Shown one piece after another: positions 47,269 to 56,410 of a stretch of DNA of 64,000 nucleotides. The stretch is from contig JBMNJC010000008.1 of NCBI GenBank assembly GCA_050951465.1, positions 8,248-72,247 on the forward strand. The letters are read 5' to 3'. The position numbers and the translations under genes are program-made. The DNA comes from JAAZHD01 sp012510895. Its GTDB lineage: Bacteria > Bacillota > Clostridia > Caldicoprobacterales > DTU083. Position 1 is the first letter of the stretch; each line of letters opens with the position of its first letter. Below the pieces are notes generated by a model. That model was not told the DNA's origin. It saw only the letters and a list, made by a program, of their open reading frames with translations, and did no database searches.

Positions 47269-49098
47269 TTATGCGATGTCTTCATATTCATTATCTTCGC
47301 CAATATATATTCCCTCTTCCTGTTGTACTGTATCCCTTGGAATAGGCTTATTCATGACTCTTTCTATTCTCTGTAATAATTTCTCCTTCCGATCACTAAA
47401 AAATTTTTCAAAATCATCAGCATATAAATATTCAGGCGCGAGAACGTGAGACTTTAAAATCTCATTAAATTCTTCATCGTCTACTCCGGCATGTTTTTGT
47501 ATTCTCTTCAAATATTTGCTTGGAGCATCTCCGCTGACTATGCGGTTTGTTCGGCTTGACAGGGGTGTCTTATTGATTATGCTGTTATAGTCCCCTTTTT
47601 TGATATTATTCTTCTCACACCATGATACAGGAAAAATATGATGAATATCTATAGACTCTGAAAAATAGGTACTAAGATCAATCTTCGTGGCTGACAGCCA
47701 GTCTCTCGTATCATCAGCCATAAGCAAAGCATAAATCCCTTTATATGCGGCGCTGTTCCTGGTTCTTAGAGTATGCAAACGTGAAGGAGAAAAACTGGCA
47801 TCATACACAGTTTTAGGTTCAGGACCGTTGTTCGTAATCCATTCCACTACCTGAGGAAGGTCCAAGGCATAACGGGTTTCATTTGCAGATCCGTAAAGCT
47901 CTCCAAAAACACCGCACCAGAACCACTGCATAAGTTTCTTTTTGTATCCTAAGTTATCAATATTTTCACCAATAGCAGCCAGAATTGCAGACATTGGTAT
48001 CAACTGCGCAGGATAAGGCAGATCCCTGGCTGTGTATATATGGTTTTCAAAAAGCAGTTTTGCAGCTTTAATTAACCCCTGCACTATCATATCCCTGTTG
48101 TTTTTATAATCTTCCAGTGTTAAATCAAGCATATCTTTTCTTTTACAACTTACAGCAGGCAGTTTTTCTTCCGAAATGTTCTGTTTTGCCTGCTTGTCTC
48201 TTTTGTTATAAGAGGCCAGCAATGTAATTGCTTGAATTAAATCAGTGTTGCTTACCTTTGTTAGCACGTTATATTCTGATATTTTTTCTTTAATTTCCTG
48301 CCAGTCTTTTTTTAAATCGAAATTATCAGCAGCAAAAGATGCAGTTAATAATTCAAAGACATTTAAAGAAACTCCGCCTGTATTTACCTTCTCAAAGACC
48401 TGACAAACTGCTTCTTTAGGATTTTCTTTCTTCATTATAATTACAGGAAGCATATACTGTTTAAAACTACTAATTATCTTTTCTTCAAACTTATCCCAGA
48501 ATATGGATTTTTCTGAATCATACTGCCAGTATTTATTGAATTCGCGTCTCCATTTAGTGTGATTATCAATCATGGAAACCGGATACATCAGGTTCTTATA
48601 TTCATACTCTTCCTCAGATAAATCAAGAACAATTCGACGGCCAAAGTCTTCGGTAATCTGTTTATGTTCATTAACTGAAATTATTGCCTCTTCAAGATCA
48701 TAGCCGTCATCCATAGCTTTAATCATATCAATGTAATACCAGCGTTTTATTTCATAGTTTTTTTCATTTCTGGTAGTAACAATTTCATCACTTATGATAG
48801 CCTGATAAAGAGACGTTATACGCTGCTGACCATCAAGAATAAGTAACTCAGGTTTTACATCGACATTAAGTTTAACTCCTTCAATAGGTTTAGTTTTAAA
48901 CTTTATGTTTTCATTTCCTGTTTCAAGAAGCATTATGGCACCAATTGGAAAAGATTTTGCAACGCTTGCTATAATACCTTTAATTCGATTATCATCCCAG
49001 ACCCATCCTCTTTGGAAATCAGGCAGCTGTATTTTTCCTGTGTGAACATCTTTCAATATTTCAAGTAGACCTCTCTTAGTAGAATCAAAAGTTTCCAC
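47269..49098 (-). CDS. DUF262-HNH (GmrSD-like) protein
   Basis: 609 residues, intact, from GTG 49098 with AGGTGAT upstream. The N-terminal DUF262 domain has LPDFQRGWVWDDNRIKGII and LLILDGQQRITSLYQ, the nucleotide-handling motif of ParB-like DUF262 folds. The C-terminal part has SIDIHHIFPVSWCEKN, the HNH motif of DUF1524. This one-chain layout is that of GmrSD-type, modification-dependent DNA-cleaving defence proteins. No methylase or other partner is adjacent, consistent with a stand-alone type IV-like system. The target modification is unknown. Confidence 0.85.
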   Translation of the reverse strand: METFDSTKRGLLEILKDVHTGKIQLPDFQRGWVWDDNRIKGIIASVAKSFPIGAIMLLETGNENIKFKTKPIEGVKLNVDVKPELLILDGQQRITSLYQAIISDEIVTTRNEKNYEIKRWYYIDMIKAMDDGYDLEEAIISVNEHKQITEDFGRRIVLDLSEEEYEYKNLMYPVSMIDNHTKWRREFNKYWQYDSEKSIFWDKFEEKIISSFKQYMLPVIIMKKENPKEAVCQVFEKVNTGGVSLNVFELLTASFAADNFDLKKDWQEIKEKISEYNVLTKVSNTDLIQAITLLASYNKRDKQAKQNISEEKLPAVSCKRKDMLDLTLEDYKNNRDMIVQGLIKAAKLLFENHIYTARDLPYPAQLIPMSAILAAIGENIDNLGYKKKLMQWFWCGVFGELYGSANETRYALDLPQVVEWITNNGPEPKTVYDASFSPSRLHTLRTRNSAAYKGIYALLMADDTRDWLSATKIDLSTYFSESIDIHHIFPVSWCEKNNIKKGDYNSIINKTPLSSRTNRIVSGDAPSKYLKRIQKHAGVDDEEFNEILKSHVLAPEYLYADDFEKFFSDRKEKLLQRIERVMNKPIPRDTVQQEEGIYIGEDNEYEDIA

Positions 49099-49245
49099 AT
49101 TATCACCTGCTCTTCTATTGTAGTTACCCTAATGAAATTCATTACAAGAAACACCATTCTGCTTATGTTTCGTTTTGAAAGGTATATCAAATTTAGTATA
49201 ACAAAATTAAGGTTGTTCGTATAGGCAGAATAAATGTGATACAAT

Positions 49246-49854
49246 TTATGCGGTCTTACTTGTAACTGCAAAAGCTAATTCCTCAAAATATTTACTCAAG
49301 TGCGGCGGACTCCATTCAGGACTTCTGCAAAGAAAAACATAATCATATCTCTCCCTGAATATTAATTCTAAATCTGTAGTATGTTTGAACGGAAACTCTC
49401 CTTCAAGGCTGCAGGTCTGAGAATCAGCCCTTCTGATCCAGATTACTTCTGTATTCCTTCTCATCTCTATTACTCTTCTTAACCAATTGCCGCAATTCAA
49501 CCTGTTTCCGCCTGTATAGAAATTATAATAATCATGATGAAAATCTACGTTTACCAGTTTTACTTTTAAGCTACAGGGAATTCTATTTATAATTCTTGCT
49601 ATATCCTTATGGGTATCAGAGCATATGAATTTTTCTTTATCCACATGCAATAATCTGAGAAAACCTTTCATTTTATAGTACTCTTCTATAAGGCCTGCCT
49701 CCTTTAACGCGGGATATTTTAAATACCTCTCCTTCCACATTTCCTCAAGCATTTCCTTTGGTACTTCGTCGTTTCCTTTCGGGAAATATATAGCCCTCTC
49801 CTTTGCAGTTACATCTATAAAATAGTCAAAATCAATACTTAATACTCCAACCAT
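49246..49854 (-). CDS. uncharacterised protein with metal-site-like His/Asp motif
   Basis: 202 residues from the ATG at 49852-49854, which has AGGAGG seven bases upstream; a longer frame to 49881 lacks a site. VLSIDFDYFID and VNVDFHHDYYNFYTGG look like arginase- or UPF0489-like metal-binding strands (Asp and His at strand ends), and several further Asp/His/Cys occur (HTTDLELIF). I do not recognise a named family with confidence. It lies 147 bases before the DUF262 gene on the same strand; a functional link is possible but not shown. Confidence 0.6.
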   Translation of the reverse strand: MVGVLSIDFDYFIDVTAKERAIYFPKGNDEVPKEMLEEMWKERYLKYPALKEAGLIEEYYKMKGFLRLLHVDKEKFICSDTHKDIARIINRIPCSLKVKLVNVDFHHDYYNFYTGGNRLNCGNWLRRVIEMRRNTEVIWIRRADSQTCSLEGEFPFKHTTDLELIFRERYDYVFLCRSPEWSPPHLSKYFEELAFAVTSKTA

Positions 49855-49988
49855 ATCATCGCCTCCTGATAGTAAGGACATACTATGTTGGAATATTCAA
49901 ATATCATAGTTTTCATAAATTACTATTAAATATCAGAGCTTGTCTCTGTTACAAAAATGTGCATTATGCATAAGAGAGTTGTACAAGG

Positions 49989-50963
49989 TTAATATTTTAT
50001 AAACTTGTCTCCTGGAATTCCGCAAATACTGCATTTTTCCGGAACATATTTTTCAATATTGCCGCACACAGGACATACATAATAAAATACTTCCTCTGTC
50101 CGGTCAAGGCTTTCTAATGCCTCCTCATATAGTCTGGCATGAACCTCTTCAGCCTTCATTGCGAAATCAAATATTCTTTGTGCAGATTTGTTTCCGGCAT
50201 TTTCAGCTTCTTTTACGAATTCAGGGTACATCTCCTTATACTCATATGTTTCGCCTGCAATGGCGTCTTTCAGGTTATCGGCAGTAGAGCCGATTTTGCC
50301 TGCTATCTCATATTGCTTAAATGCGTGTATAGTTTCAGCATGAGCTGCCGCTCTGAACAGTTTAGCAGCATTAAGCTTTCCTTCTTTTTCAGCTTTTTCA
50401 GCATAAATCAGATATTTTCTGTTAGCTTGAGATTCACCGGCAAAAGCTGTCATTAGGTTTTCAATGGTCTTATCGCTCTCTGTTGATTTTTCCTCACCAT
50501 CAAATATTAATTTAAGTAATTTTTCAATAGTTTCCCGCGGCAAACCTTCATGATCCTCATCCAGAAGAGCTTGCAAGAACTCCTTTGTGTTTTCGCTTTG
50601 CGGAAGCATATATCCGGCCTCGCGGATGATATCTTCCGCCATAATACGATTGGATTTCTCGATTGCTTTCGCCAACTTGCCCGGTAATCCGGCTGCTATT
50701 TTTTCCTGTTCGGATTTACTTCGCAATAGTGCATTCATAGCACTCACGACAGTTTCGGTTTTAGGATGCTGATGCGGATATTCAAAGGGTACCATGGAAA
50801 TTGCGCCGGACGGACATGCATCAGCACAATCTCCGCAACCAATACATTTTTCAACATCAATAATGCTATTCTCAGTATCTGTAGCGCCCGTTGGGCATAC
50901 ATACAGACACAGACAGTCTTTAGTACATAAACGAATATTTCTGACCGCATATTTCTTGGACAT
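49989..50963 (-). CDS. ferredoxin - rubrerythrin fusion protein
   Basis: 324 residues. A ferredoxin domain (CTKDCLCLYVCP and CIGCGDCADACPSG, two 4Fe-4S motifs, the first irregular) is followed by a helical linker of about 100 residues and a rubrerythrin domain: NLMTAFAGESQANRKYLIYAEKA, HAETIHAFKQYE, AIAGETYEYKEMYPEF and AEEVHARLYEEAL carry the di-iron ligands, and VCPVCGNIEKYVPEKCSICG is the rubredoxin-like Fe site. It would reduce peroxide with electrons taken directly through the ferredoxin part. It starts five bases after the rubredoxin-type gene, so they form an operon. Confidence 0.92.
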   Translation of the reverse strand: MSKKYAVRNIRLCTKDCLCLYVCPTGATDTENSIIDVEKCIGCGDCADACPSGAISMVPFEYPHQHPKTETVVSAMNALLRSKSEQEKIAAGLPGKLAKAIEKSNRIMAEDIIREAGYMLPQSENTKEFLQALLDEDHEGLPRETIEKLLKLIFDGEEKSTESDKTIENLMTAFAGESQANRKYLIYAEKAEKEGKLNAAKLFRAAAHAETIHAFKQYEIAGKIGSTADNLKDAIAGETYEYKEMYPEFVKEAENAGNKSAQRIFDFAMKAEEVHARLYEEALESLDRTEEVFYYVCPVCGNIEKYVPEKCSICGIPGDKFIKY

Positions 50964-50968
50964 ATATG

Positions 50969-51637
50969 CTACCTCCCTTCAATCTTCTCAAATTTCCAGT
51001 TCGGCACTTTACAGACAGGGCAAACATCCGGTAATTTATCTCCTATGTAAATAAAGCCGCAAATTGTGCAAACATGAACATCTGTGTCTTCAATAAGAGC
51101 CTCGCCTTGTTTCTCATATCGCGACAATATAGATTTTATAACCTTGGTTACCTTTTCACCCCAAACCAGGGCTCGTAGAGCACCCCGATCCTTAACTTCA
51201 GCTGCTGCAGCGTTTGCATACGCATAACCTTCCCTAAGATCTTTGTCAATAAGGTCTGATAACTGACTAAAACTCGGTTCTTCAGAAGACTTGGAAACTG
51301 ATTTAAAGTAATCGGCAAGTTCATTAAGTAAAATTGATTCTTCTTTTTTATACTGTTTTTCCAAGCCGCGGGCAAGATTTGTACATATCGCACTCATTTC
51401 CAAGGGTGAAAACTGCAGCATTTCCAGAGGTATGGCAGCTTCCGGTTTAATAGTTCCCTCAGCAGCCAAAGCTGAACCATCATGTTTTTCAAATAAAGAT
51501 TTTTCAGCTCCGCAAAGAGGGCATGTCCAATCATCCGGCAGGTCTTCCCACCTTGTGCCAGGAGCAACCCCCGATTCAGGTATTCCATTTGCTTCATCAT
51601 AAACATATCCGCAAACGGAACATACATACTTTGACAT
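50969..51637 (-). CDS. rubredoxin - helical domain - rubredoxin-like protein
   Basis: 222 residues. CSVCGYVYDEANGIPESGVAPGT and WTCPLCGAEKSLFE form a complete rubredoxin. A helical domain of about 110 residues follows (LARGLEKQYKKEESILLNELADYF, EGYAYANAAAAEVKDRGALRALVWGEK) and the chain ends with a short zinc- or iron-ribbon of the rubrerythrin type (CTICGFIYIGDKLPDVCPVCKVP). It is first in the operon with the ferredoxin-rubrerythrin and probably passes electrons to it during oxidative stress. Confidence 0.88.
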   Translation of the reverse strand: MSKYVCSVCGYVYDEANGIPESGVAPGTRWEDLPDDWTCPLCGAEKSLFEKHDGSALAAEGTIKPEAAIPLEMLQFSPLEMSAICTNLARGLEKQYKKEESILLNELADYFKSVSKSSEEPSFSQLSDLIDKDLREGYAYANAAAAEVKDRGALRALVWGEKVTKVIKSILSRYEKQGEALIEDTDVHVCTICGFIYIGDKLPDVCPVCKVPNWKFEKIEGR

Positions 51638-51996
51638 TATATAACCTCCTTCGCTTTAGTTGTTTGTTATTAGAAAGACAACTGGAAAAGCAGCCTTTAA
51701 AACATGCATTTATATAAATGGTTTTTTATCTGTGAAATCTTTTGAACGTATTATCAAATATTAAGGTAACAGCTTATTTGCAACAATAATGCCTTACATT
51801 AATTATTTGGAGCATCATAGATTTAATATAAATAATTACTGTTTCGATAATAAGACAGATAGTAAGTTTTGTAAATGCATACTGTAATTATATACCACTA
51901 ATATGTATGTTTCAATAAAATTCAGAAAAATATTGAGGTTTTTCTATATTTATGTCATTTTTTGAAACATTGCTTGAATTACCTGATTCTAAAAAA
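51638..51996. other. intergenic region upstream of the rubredoxin operon
   Basis: AT-rich, no convincing reading frame. It must contain the rubredoxin operon promoter, but I could not single out a clear -35/-10 pair or a PerR-type box. Confidence 0.4.
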
Positions 51997-52027
51997 GCAG
52001 ACCGAATCATAAATAATGCTGGTCTGC
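51997..52027 (-). terminator. intrinsic terminator after the MerR-type gene
   Basis: Perfect stem GCAGACC (51997-52003) / GGTCTGC (52021-52027), followed on the minus strand by six T. Confidence 0.75.
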
Positions 52028-52086
52028 ATTTCTATTAATTTACATAATCATACATTACAGGCTGTATAATTTAGACATAAATAATA

Positions 52087-52842
52087 TTATTTACAAAAAA
52101 TAGCTACAGCATCTCTCAGAAATACTGCACAACCTGGAGCAATTTTTTCATAATACTCAGTAAAACGAGGATCATTTACATACATCTGGGTAAGTCCGAT
52201 ATGAGCTTCTTTACTGTAGTTGTCCCAAAAATAACAAAGCCATTCTTTGTGCAATTCACAGGCTTTCTGTGCAGACGGACTTCCGGGATCCCCCTGCTCT
52301 ACTGCCTTTTTAAGGGTTTCATTCAATTCCTTTGTCAGTTTATCCAGTGCAGCATATTGCTCCTGAGTCATGCCTAATACTTTGGCATTGGAGCGGTTGA
52401 CAGCATCTTTACCGTATTTTTCACGGATTTCCTTGCCAAATTGCCGTTCATTATCATCAACCATGTTTTTCAGGAAACCTTGAAATTTTTCTTTGTCAGT
52501 CATAATTATTTCTCCTTTCATAGCTTTAATAGTCTTTTCAACATTTTCGATCAGCAATTCCAGCTGCTGTTTTCTCTCCAGAAGTCCTCTCAAATGATCT
52601 TGAAGCGCTGAAAGACCGTCAAAATTCTTTTCTGATAAAATCCTTTTTATTTCATCCAAATTAACTCCAAGCTCACGGTAAAAAAGGATTTGCTGCAGCC
52701 GATCAACTTCCTTCTGCCCATATATCCGATATCCATTTGAGCTTATCCTTTTAGGGGTAAGCAATCCAATCTCATCATAATACCGCAGAGTTCTGGAGCT
52801 GACTCCGGCTAATTTAGCCAATTTGTTTACAGTGTATTCCAT
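52087..52842 (-). CDS. MerR-family regulator with TipAS ligand-binding domain
   Basis: 251 residues, intact. The N-terminal MerR domain (VNKLAKLAGVSSRTLRYYDEIGLLTPKRISSNGYRIYG) is followed by a dimerisation coiled coil (LRGLLERKQQLELLIENVEKTI) and a C-terminal TipAS domain (FWDNYSKEAHIGLTQMYVNDPRFTEYYEKIAPG), which in TipA and Mta binds thiopeptides and other drugs. It is monocistronic with its own terminator and has an unusually spaced promoter, so it probably autoregulates. Confidence 0.92.
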   Translation of the reverse strand: MEYTVNKLAKLAGVSSRTLRYYDEIGLLTPKRISSNGYRIYGQKEVDRLQQILFYRELGVNLDEIKRILSEKNFDGLSALQDHLRGLLERKQQLELLIENVEKTIKAMKGEIIMTDKEKFQGFLKNMVDDNERQFGKEIREKYGKDAVNRSNAKVLGMTQEQYAALDKLTKELNETLKKAVEQGDPGSPSAQKACELHKEWLCYFWDNYSKEAHIGLTQMYVNDPRFTEYYEKIAPGCAVFLRDAVAIFCK

Positions 52843-52864
52843 AGCCTCACCTCCCGTAATTAGT

Positions 52865-52895
52865 AGAGTAAACTATTACGCAGCGTTAATGTCAA
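52865..52895 (-). promoter_or_regulatory. MerR-type promoter with 19-base spacer
   Basis: On the minus strand TTGACA (52890-52895), 19 bases, TACTCT (52865-52870). The overlong spacer is the hallmark of MerR-activated promoters; an imperfect dyad (TAATTAGT ... ACTATTA) overlaps the -10. Confidence 0.6.
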
Positions 52896-52949
52896 TATGC
52901 TTATGTATTTTTAAATTACGAGTAAATTTGAAGAAACAGCAAAATAAAA

Positions 52950-52976
52950 CTGGACCCCGTGTTTTAAGGAATCCAG
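52950..52976 (-). terminator. intrinsic terminator after the BFD-like gene
   Basis: Minus-strand stem CTGGATTCC / GGGGTCCAG (two G-T pairs), followed by TTTTATTTT. Confidence 0.6.
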
Positions 52977-53001
52977 CATTCAAATTTTATTAAATATTAG
53001 T

Positions 53002-53301
53002 TTATCTTCCAAGATCTATGATGTTTTGGATGAGACCCTTGCATTTCCCGCATTCCTCGCCGATCTCTTCATTTATGCCTGTTCCTGCGCCTGTCATCTC
53101 GCCTACCTTCTCTACTGTATCAGCACCATTTTTAACTGCATTTACTACTGCTTCCAGCGAAACATTTTTACAGCCGCAAACTGAAGTAAGTATAGCATCC
53201 AGCTCATTTTTACATCCTTCGCATTTCGTGCATACTCCTGCAAGTTCTACCAGTTCTTCTACTGTTCTTGCCCCGGAAACCATTGCCTTTCTGATAGACA
53301 A
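53002..53301 (-). CDS. tandem BFD-like [2Fe-2S]-binding domain protein
   Basis: 99 residues as called from TTG 53301. Two BFD-like repeats: GARTVEELVELAGVCTKCEGC, then VCGCKNVSLEAVVNAVKNGADTVEKVGEMTGAGTGINEEIGEECGKC. The second repeat has the CxC and CxxC pairs of a [2Fe-2S] site. The first repeat lacks its N-terminal Cys pair in this frame; sequence just upstream (ICTRNNIDYL, 53302-53335) supplies one Cys and the usual spacing, so the true start is probably further upstream or the 5' end is damaged. It may store or transfer electrons or iron. Confidence 0.75.
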   Translation of the reverse strand: MSIRKAMVSGARTVEELVELAGVCTKCEGCKNELDAILTSVCGCKNVSLEAVVNAVKNGADTVEKVGEMTGAGTGINEEIGEECGKCKGLIQNIIDLGR

Positions 53302-53521
53302 ATAATCAATGTTGTTTCTTGTACATATGATCCTGTTTTGTGCAATGTATTTAGTACTCCTTCTTTAAATATTTACTTATGTAAAAACATACACAATTAT
53401 ATTGTTACCCGAAATTAATTCATAATAACTTTTAATTTATCAAAATAAACATCCATGCGGCTTAAATTTATCCCTGCAATCTCTAAACTTTGAATTTTAT
53501 ATGAGCAAATCTCATACCCTG

Positions 53522-54532
53522 CTACTTATACTCAATATTTACAGGACCGCCCCGGTGTATGGACTGATGAATCGCTTCTATAATAAGAGTATTTACATAG
53601 CCGGCATATGCATCTGCAGCAGGATATATATCGTCAATCAGATTATCCAGGAATTCGTATAACATCAATTCCGGTGCGGCTGTTAATCTGCCTGCTACAG
53701 GAGTGCCCAGTGTATGCCTGTGCTTATACAGCTTACCTCCTTCATGTACCATTTGATCCTGAAGGTCTACATAAAAGCATCCTTCTGTTCCTATAATCTC
53801 ATATTTTAGGTCATATATCATTGGCATGCATTCAGGTAATACCCAGCTCGTTGTATAGGATCCTATGGTACCGTCTTCAAATGTCAGCATTGCAATTATT
53901 GAATCATATGTATCAATACCTAAACTGACCAGTTTCTCCTTAATGCCTGTTGCCTGTGCATTTATTACTTTTTTGCCTGTCAGCCAGCATGACATATCAA
54001 TGAGATGGGAAAGCAAAAACCATGCCGGTGTAGTCTCGGCTGCCCAACTTAACATTTTGGTAGGCACATAGATGGTGTCATTCAACCTGGCATTCATTGT
54101 TATAATATGCCCTATTTCACCCTGCCCGACAGCATCCTTTATACTAACAAAGGGCATATTCCAGCGGTTTTCAAATCCCACCATGCATTTCACTCTCGAT
54201 TTTTCAACAACTTCAAGCATTGCCTTGGCTTCATCCGATGATGTGGCAAATGGTTTCTCCACCAAAAGGTGAATGCCTTTCTCAGCAGCCCTTATTGCTA
54301 TATCACAATGAGCAAAATCAGGGGTTGCCACTATAATTGCGTCCAAATCTTCCTGCTCAATCATTTCTTTATAATCCTTGTACCCTTTAACATCGAACTT
54401 TTCTGTACATTGATCCAGAGTAACTTGTACAGGTTCTGATACAGAGACCAATTGAGCCTTGGGATATTGCTTTATGGCATTAGCATACAGCTTACCCCTT
54501 ATACCCATACCTGCTATACCGAGCCTTATCAT
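53522..54532 (-). CDS. Gfo/Idh/MocA-family oxidoreductase
   Basis: 336 residues, intact. RLGIAGMGIRGKLYANAIKQYP is the NAD(P) Rossmann motif, LDAIIVATPDFAHCDIAIRAAEKGIHLLVEKPFA holds the family's EKP signature, and the C-terminal alpha/beta domain is complete. The family oxidises or reduces sugars and cyclitols; the substrate is not evident. It stands alone with respect to neighbours and has no adjacent transporter. Confidence 0.9.
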   Translation of the reverse strand: MIRLGIAGMGIRGKLYANAIKQYPKAQLVSVSEPVQVTLDQCTEKFDVKGYKDYKEMIEQEDLDAIIVATPDFAHCDIAIRAAEKGIHLLVEKPFATSSDEAKAMLEVVEKSRVKCMVGFENRWNMPFVSIKDAVGQGEIGHIITMNARLNDTIYVPTKMLSWAAETTPAWFLLSHLIDMSCWLTGKKVINAQATGIKEKLVSLGIDTYDSIIAMLTFEDGTIGSYTTSWVLPECMPMIYDLKYEIIGTEGCFYVDLQDQMVHEGGKLYKHRHTLGTPVAGRLTAAPELMLYEFLDNLIDDIYPAADAYAGYVNTLIIEAIHQSIHRGGPVNIEYK

Positions 54533-54598
54533 TTGCCGTCATCCTTTCATATATTTATTTATATTTAATAATATAAGCTCTAAGAATGTGAAGCCAGC

Positions 54599-55227
54599 TC
54601 AAATTGTTTTTTGGTGAACCCTATATCTCAGTACAGTTTTTAGTTTTGATTTTTCTGTTTTTCTTGGATCAGTAATATAAATCTCTCTATGTGCCAGCGT
54701 TGTTATCTCCAGTTGGTTGTCTTCAATATACTTTTTCATTTGGTCGAAACTTCCCGCTTCATCATCATATGGGCCGATATGCATCATCTGTACTGATAGT
54801 CCGTCTTCCATGGTTCCAAAGCATATGTCATCCAGTATAGGGTGGTTTTTTTCTTACTGACATTTTCAAAAGCTCTATCCATCACAACCTGTGTTACAAA
54901 CTCAGGCTGCCTTATCATAATGGTGTATACCAATTCATTCTTATTTAAAGTCTTTGATTTCCTCACTTCTTCAGTCAAATCCCATATTCCTTCAAGGGGA
55001 TAAACAGTGTATTCAAAATATCCATCCAGTGTATATCCTTGTTTCGGCATCATTCTGACAGCATAGGCCAAAGAGTATAATACGCCTACCTTTTCAGAGA
55101 ATTCTTCATCATTTGGATTTCCCTTGCCGCTTATCATAATAAATTTTTGTTCCGGAACTTTTATTATTTCTGGTTTGTTTCCCGGCATATATAAATTCTT
55201 CTCATGCTTTCTCCATTCATGTTTCAT
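54599..55227 (-). CDS. GyrI-like (SOUL/AraC effector-binding type) small-molecule binding protein (one-base frameshift)
   Basis: The first 135 residues (MKHEWRKHEKNLYMPGNKPEIIKVPEQKFIMISGKGNPND-type start) match the GyrI-like family with KFIMISGKGNPN and YPLEGIWDL. One lost base in the AAAAAAA of VSKKK (near 54848) shifts the frame; the other frame gives FGTMEDGLSVQMMHIGPYDDEAGSFDQM, the conserved MMHIGPYDDE segment of the family, and ends at 54599. The joined protein has about 209 residues. Members bind drugs or regulate; the ligand is unknown. Confidence 0.82.
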
Positions 55228-55304
55228 AGTTTCACCTGCCGCTCCAGCTCTGTTTTTTTATATAAATTAAACCACCCAAATTCAGAGAGAAAGACTTTTT
55301 AATG

Positions 55305-56303
55305 TCAATTATTTTTCAATATAGCTTCTATAGCGTCTAATTCTTCTTTAGACAAATCAGGTTTTTCAAGTTCAGCTACATTTTCTTTTATTTGTTCAGG
55401 TCTGCTTGCACCTATAAGGGCGGAAGTGATTTTATTATCACGAAGAACCCATATTAGTGCCAGCTGCGCCAGCGTCTGTCCTCGTCTTGCAGCAATTTCG
55501 TTAAGGGCTGATATTTTATCCAGCTTTTCTTGAGTCAACACACTCTTTTTAAGTGAAACAGCATTTTTACCCATTCTGGAATCTTCCGGTATGCCGTTTA
55601 AATATTTATTTGTAAGCAGCCCCTGTGCCAGCGGGCTGAATGCAATTATTCCTATGCCTATTTCATCAGCATAATCCTTTAAGCCGTCTTCCTCAATCCA
55701 CCTGTTGAACATGGAATAAGAAGGCTGATGAATAACAAAAGGTGTTTTAAATTCTTTCAGAATCTTATAAGCTTTCTTGGTCTGCTCCTTTTTATAATTC
55801 GAAATTCCAACATAAAGTGCCTTACCCTGTCTGACTATCGAATCAAGGGCTCCCATGGTTTCCTCTATTGGTGTATCAGGATCGGGCCTGTGAGAATAGA
55901 AAATATCTACATAGTCCAGCCCCATACGTTTAAGGCTCTGATCCAAACTGGCTATTAAGTATTTCCTGGAACCCCATTCGCCATATGGGCCCGACCACAT
56001 ATAATACCCGGCTTTTGTTGAAATAATCATTTCATCCCGGTACCTCTTAAGGTCTTGTCTTAAAATCCTGCCAAAATTCTCTTCTGCACTTCACGGCGGG
56101 GGTCCGTAATTATTTGCCAAATCAAAATGAGTGATTCCAAGATCAAAGGCAGTAAAGACCATTTGGCGCATATTCTCATAGTTTTCCCGATATCCAAAAT
56201 TATGCCAGAACCCCAGTGAAATCGCAGGTAATTGCAGCCCGCTGTTGCCGCACCGATTGTATTTCATTCCTGAGTACCTGTTGCTATCAGCAAGATAGGT
56301 CAT
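55305..56303 (-). pseudogene. aldo/keto reductase (YghZ-like), interrupted by an in-frame TGA
   Basis: Both halves are in the same frame. The first (MKYNRCGNSGLQLPAISLGFW, FDLGITHFDLANNYGPPP) has the active-site Asp and Tyr; it ends at a TGA (56091-56093) where the family has Gly in GPPPGSAEENFG. The second continues SAEENFGRILRQDLK, then STKAGYYMWSGPYGEWG, YVDIFYSHRPDPDTP and ALIGASRPEQIKENV. A GGA to TGA substitution explains it. Without readthrough no full enzyme is made; TGA is a normal stop elsewhere in the window. Confidence 0.82.
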
Positions 56304-56410
56304 TTTTTATCCTCCCTTTTTCTTTAATGATTTCCCTTATTCCCTCTCAATCTTAGCATTTCATCTGAATGTGAATATAACCGTTCACGAGTAAAACAGG
56401 TATAACATAT

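Noticed and set aside
49053..49271. 72-residue open frame between the DUF262 gene and the 202-residue protein
   Set aside because: It overlaps both neighbours in another frame, lacks a ribosome site and has no recognisable content.
56091..56093. TGA recoded as glycine or selenocysteine
   Set aside because: TGA is a normal stop in several intact genes here (for example the AraC-type gene at 2470), and the site is a structural Gly, not a redox position.
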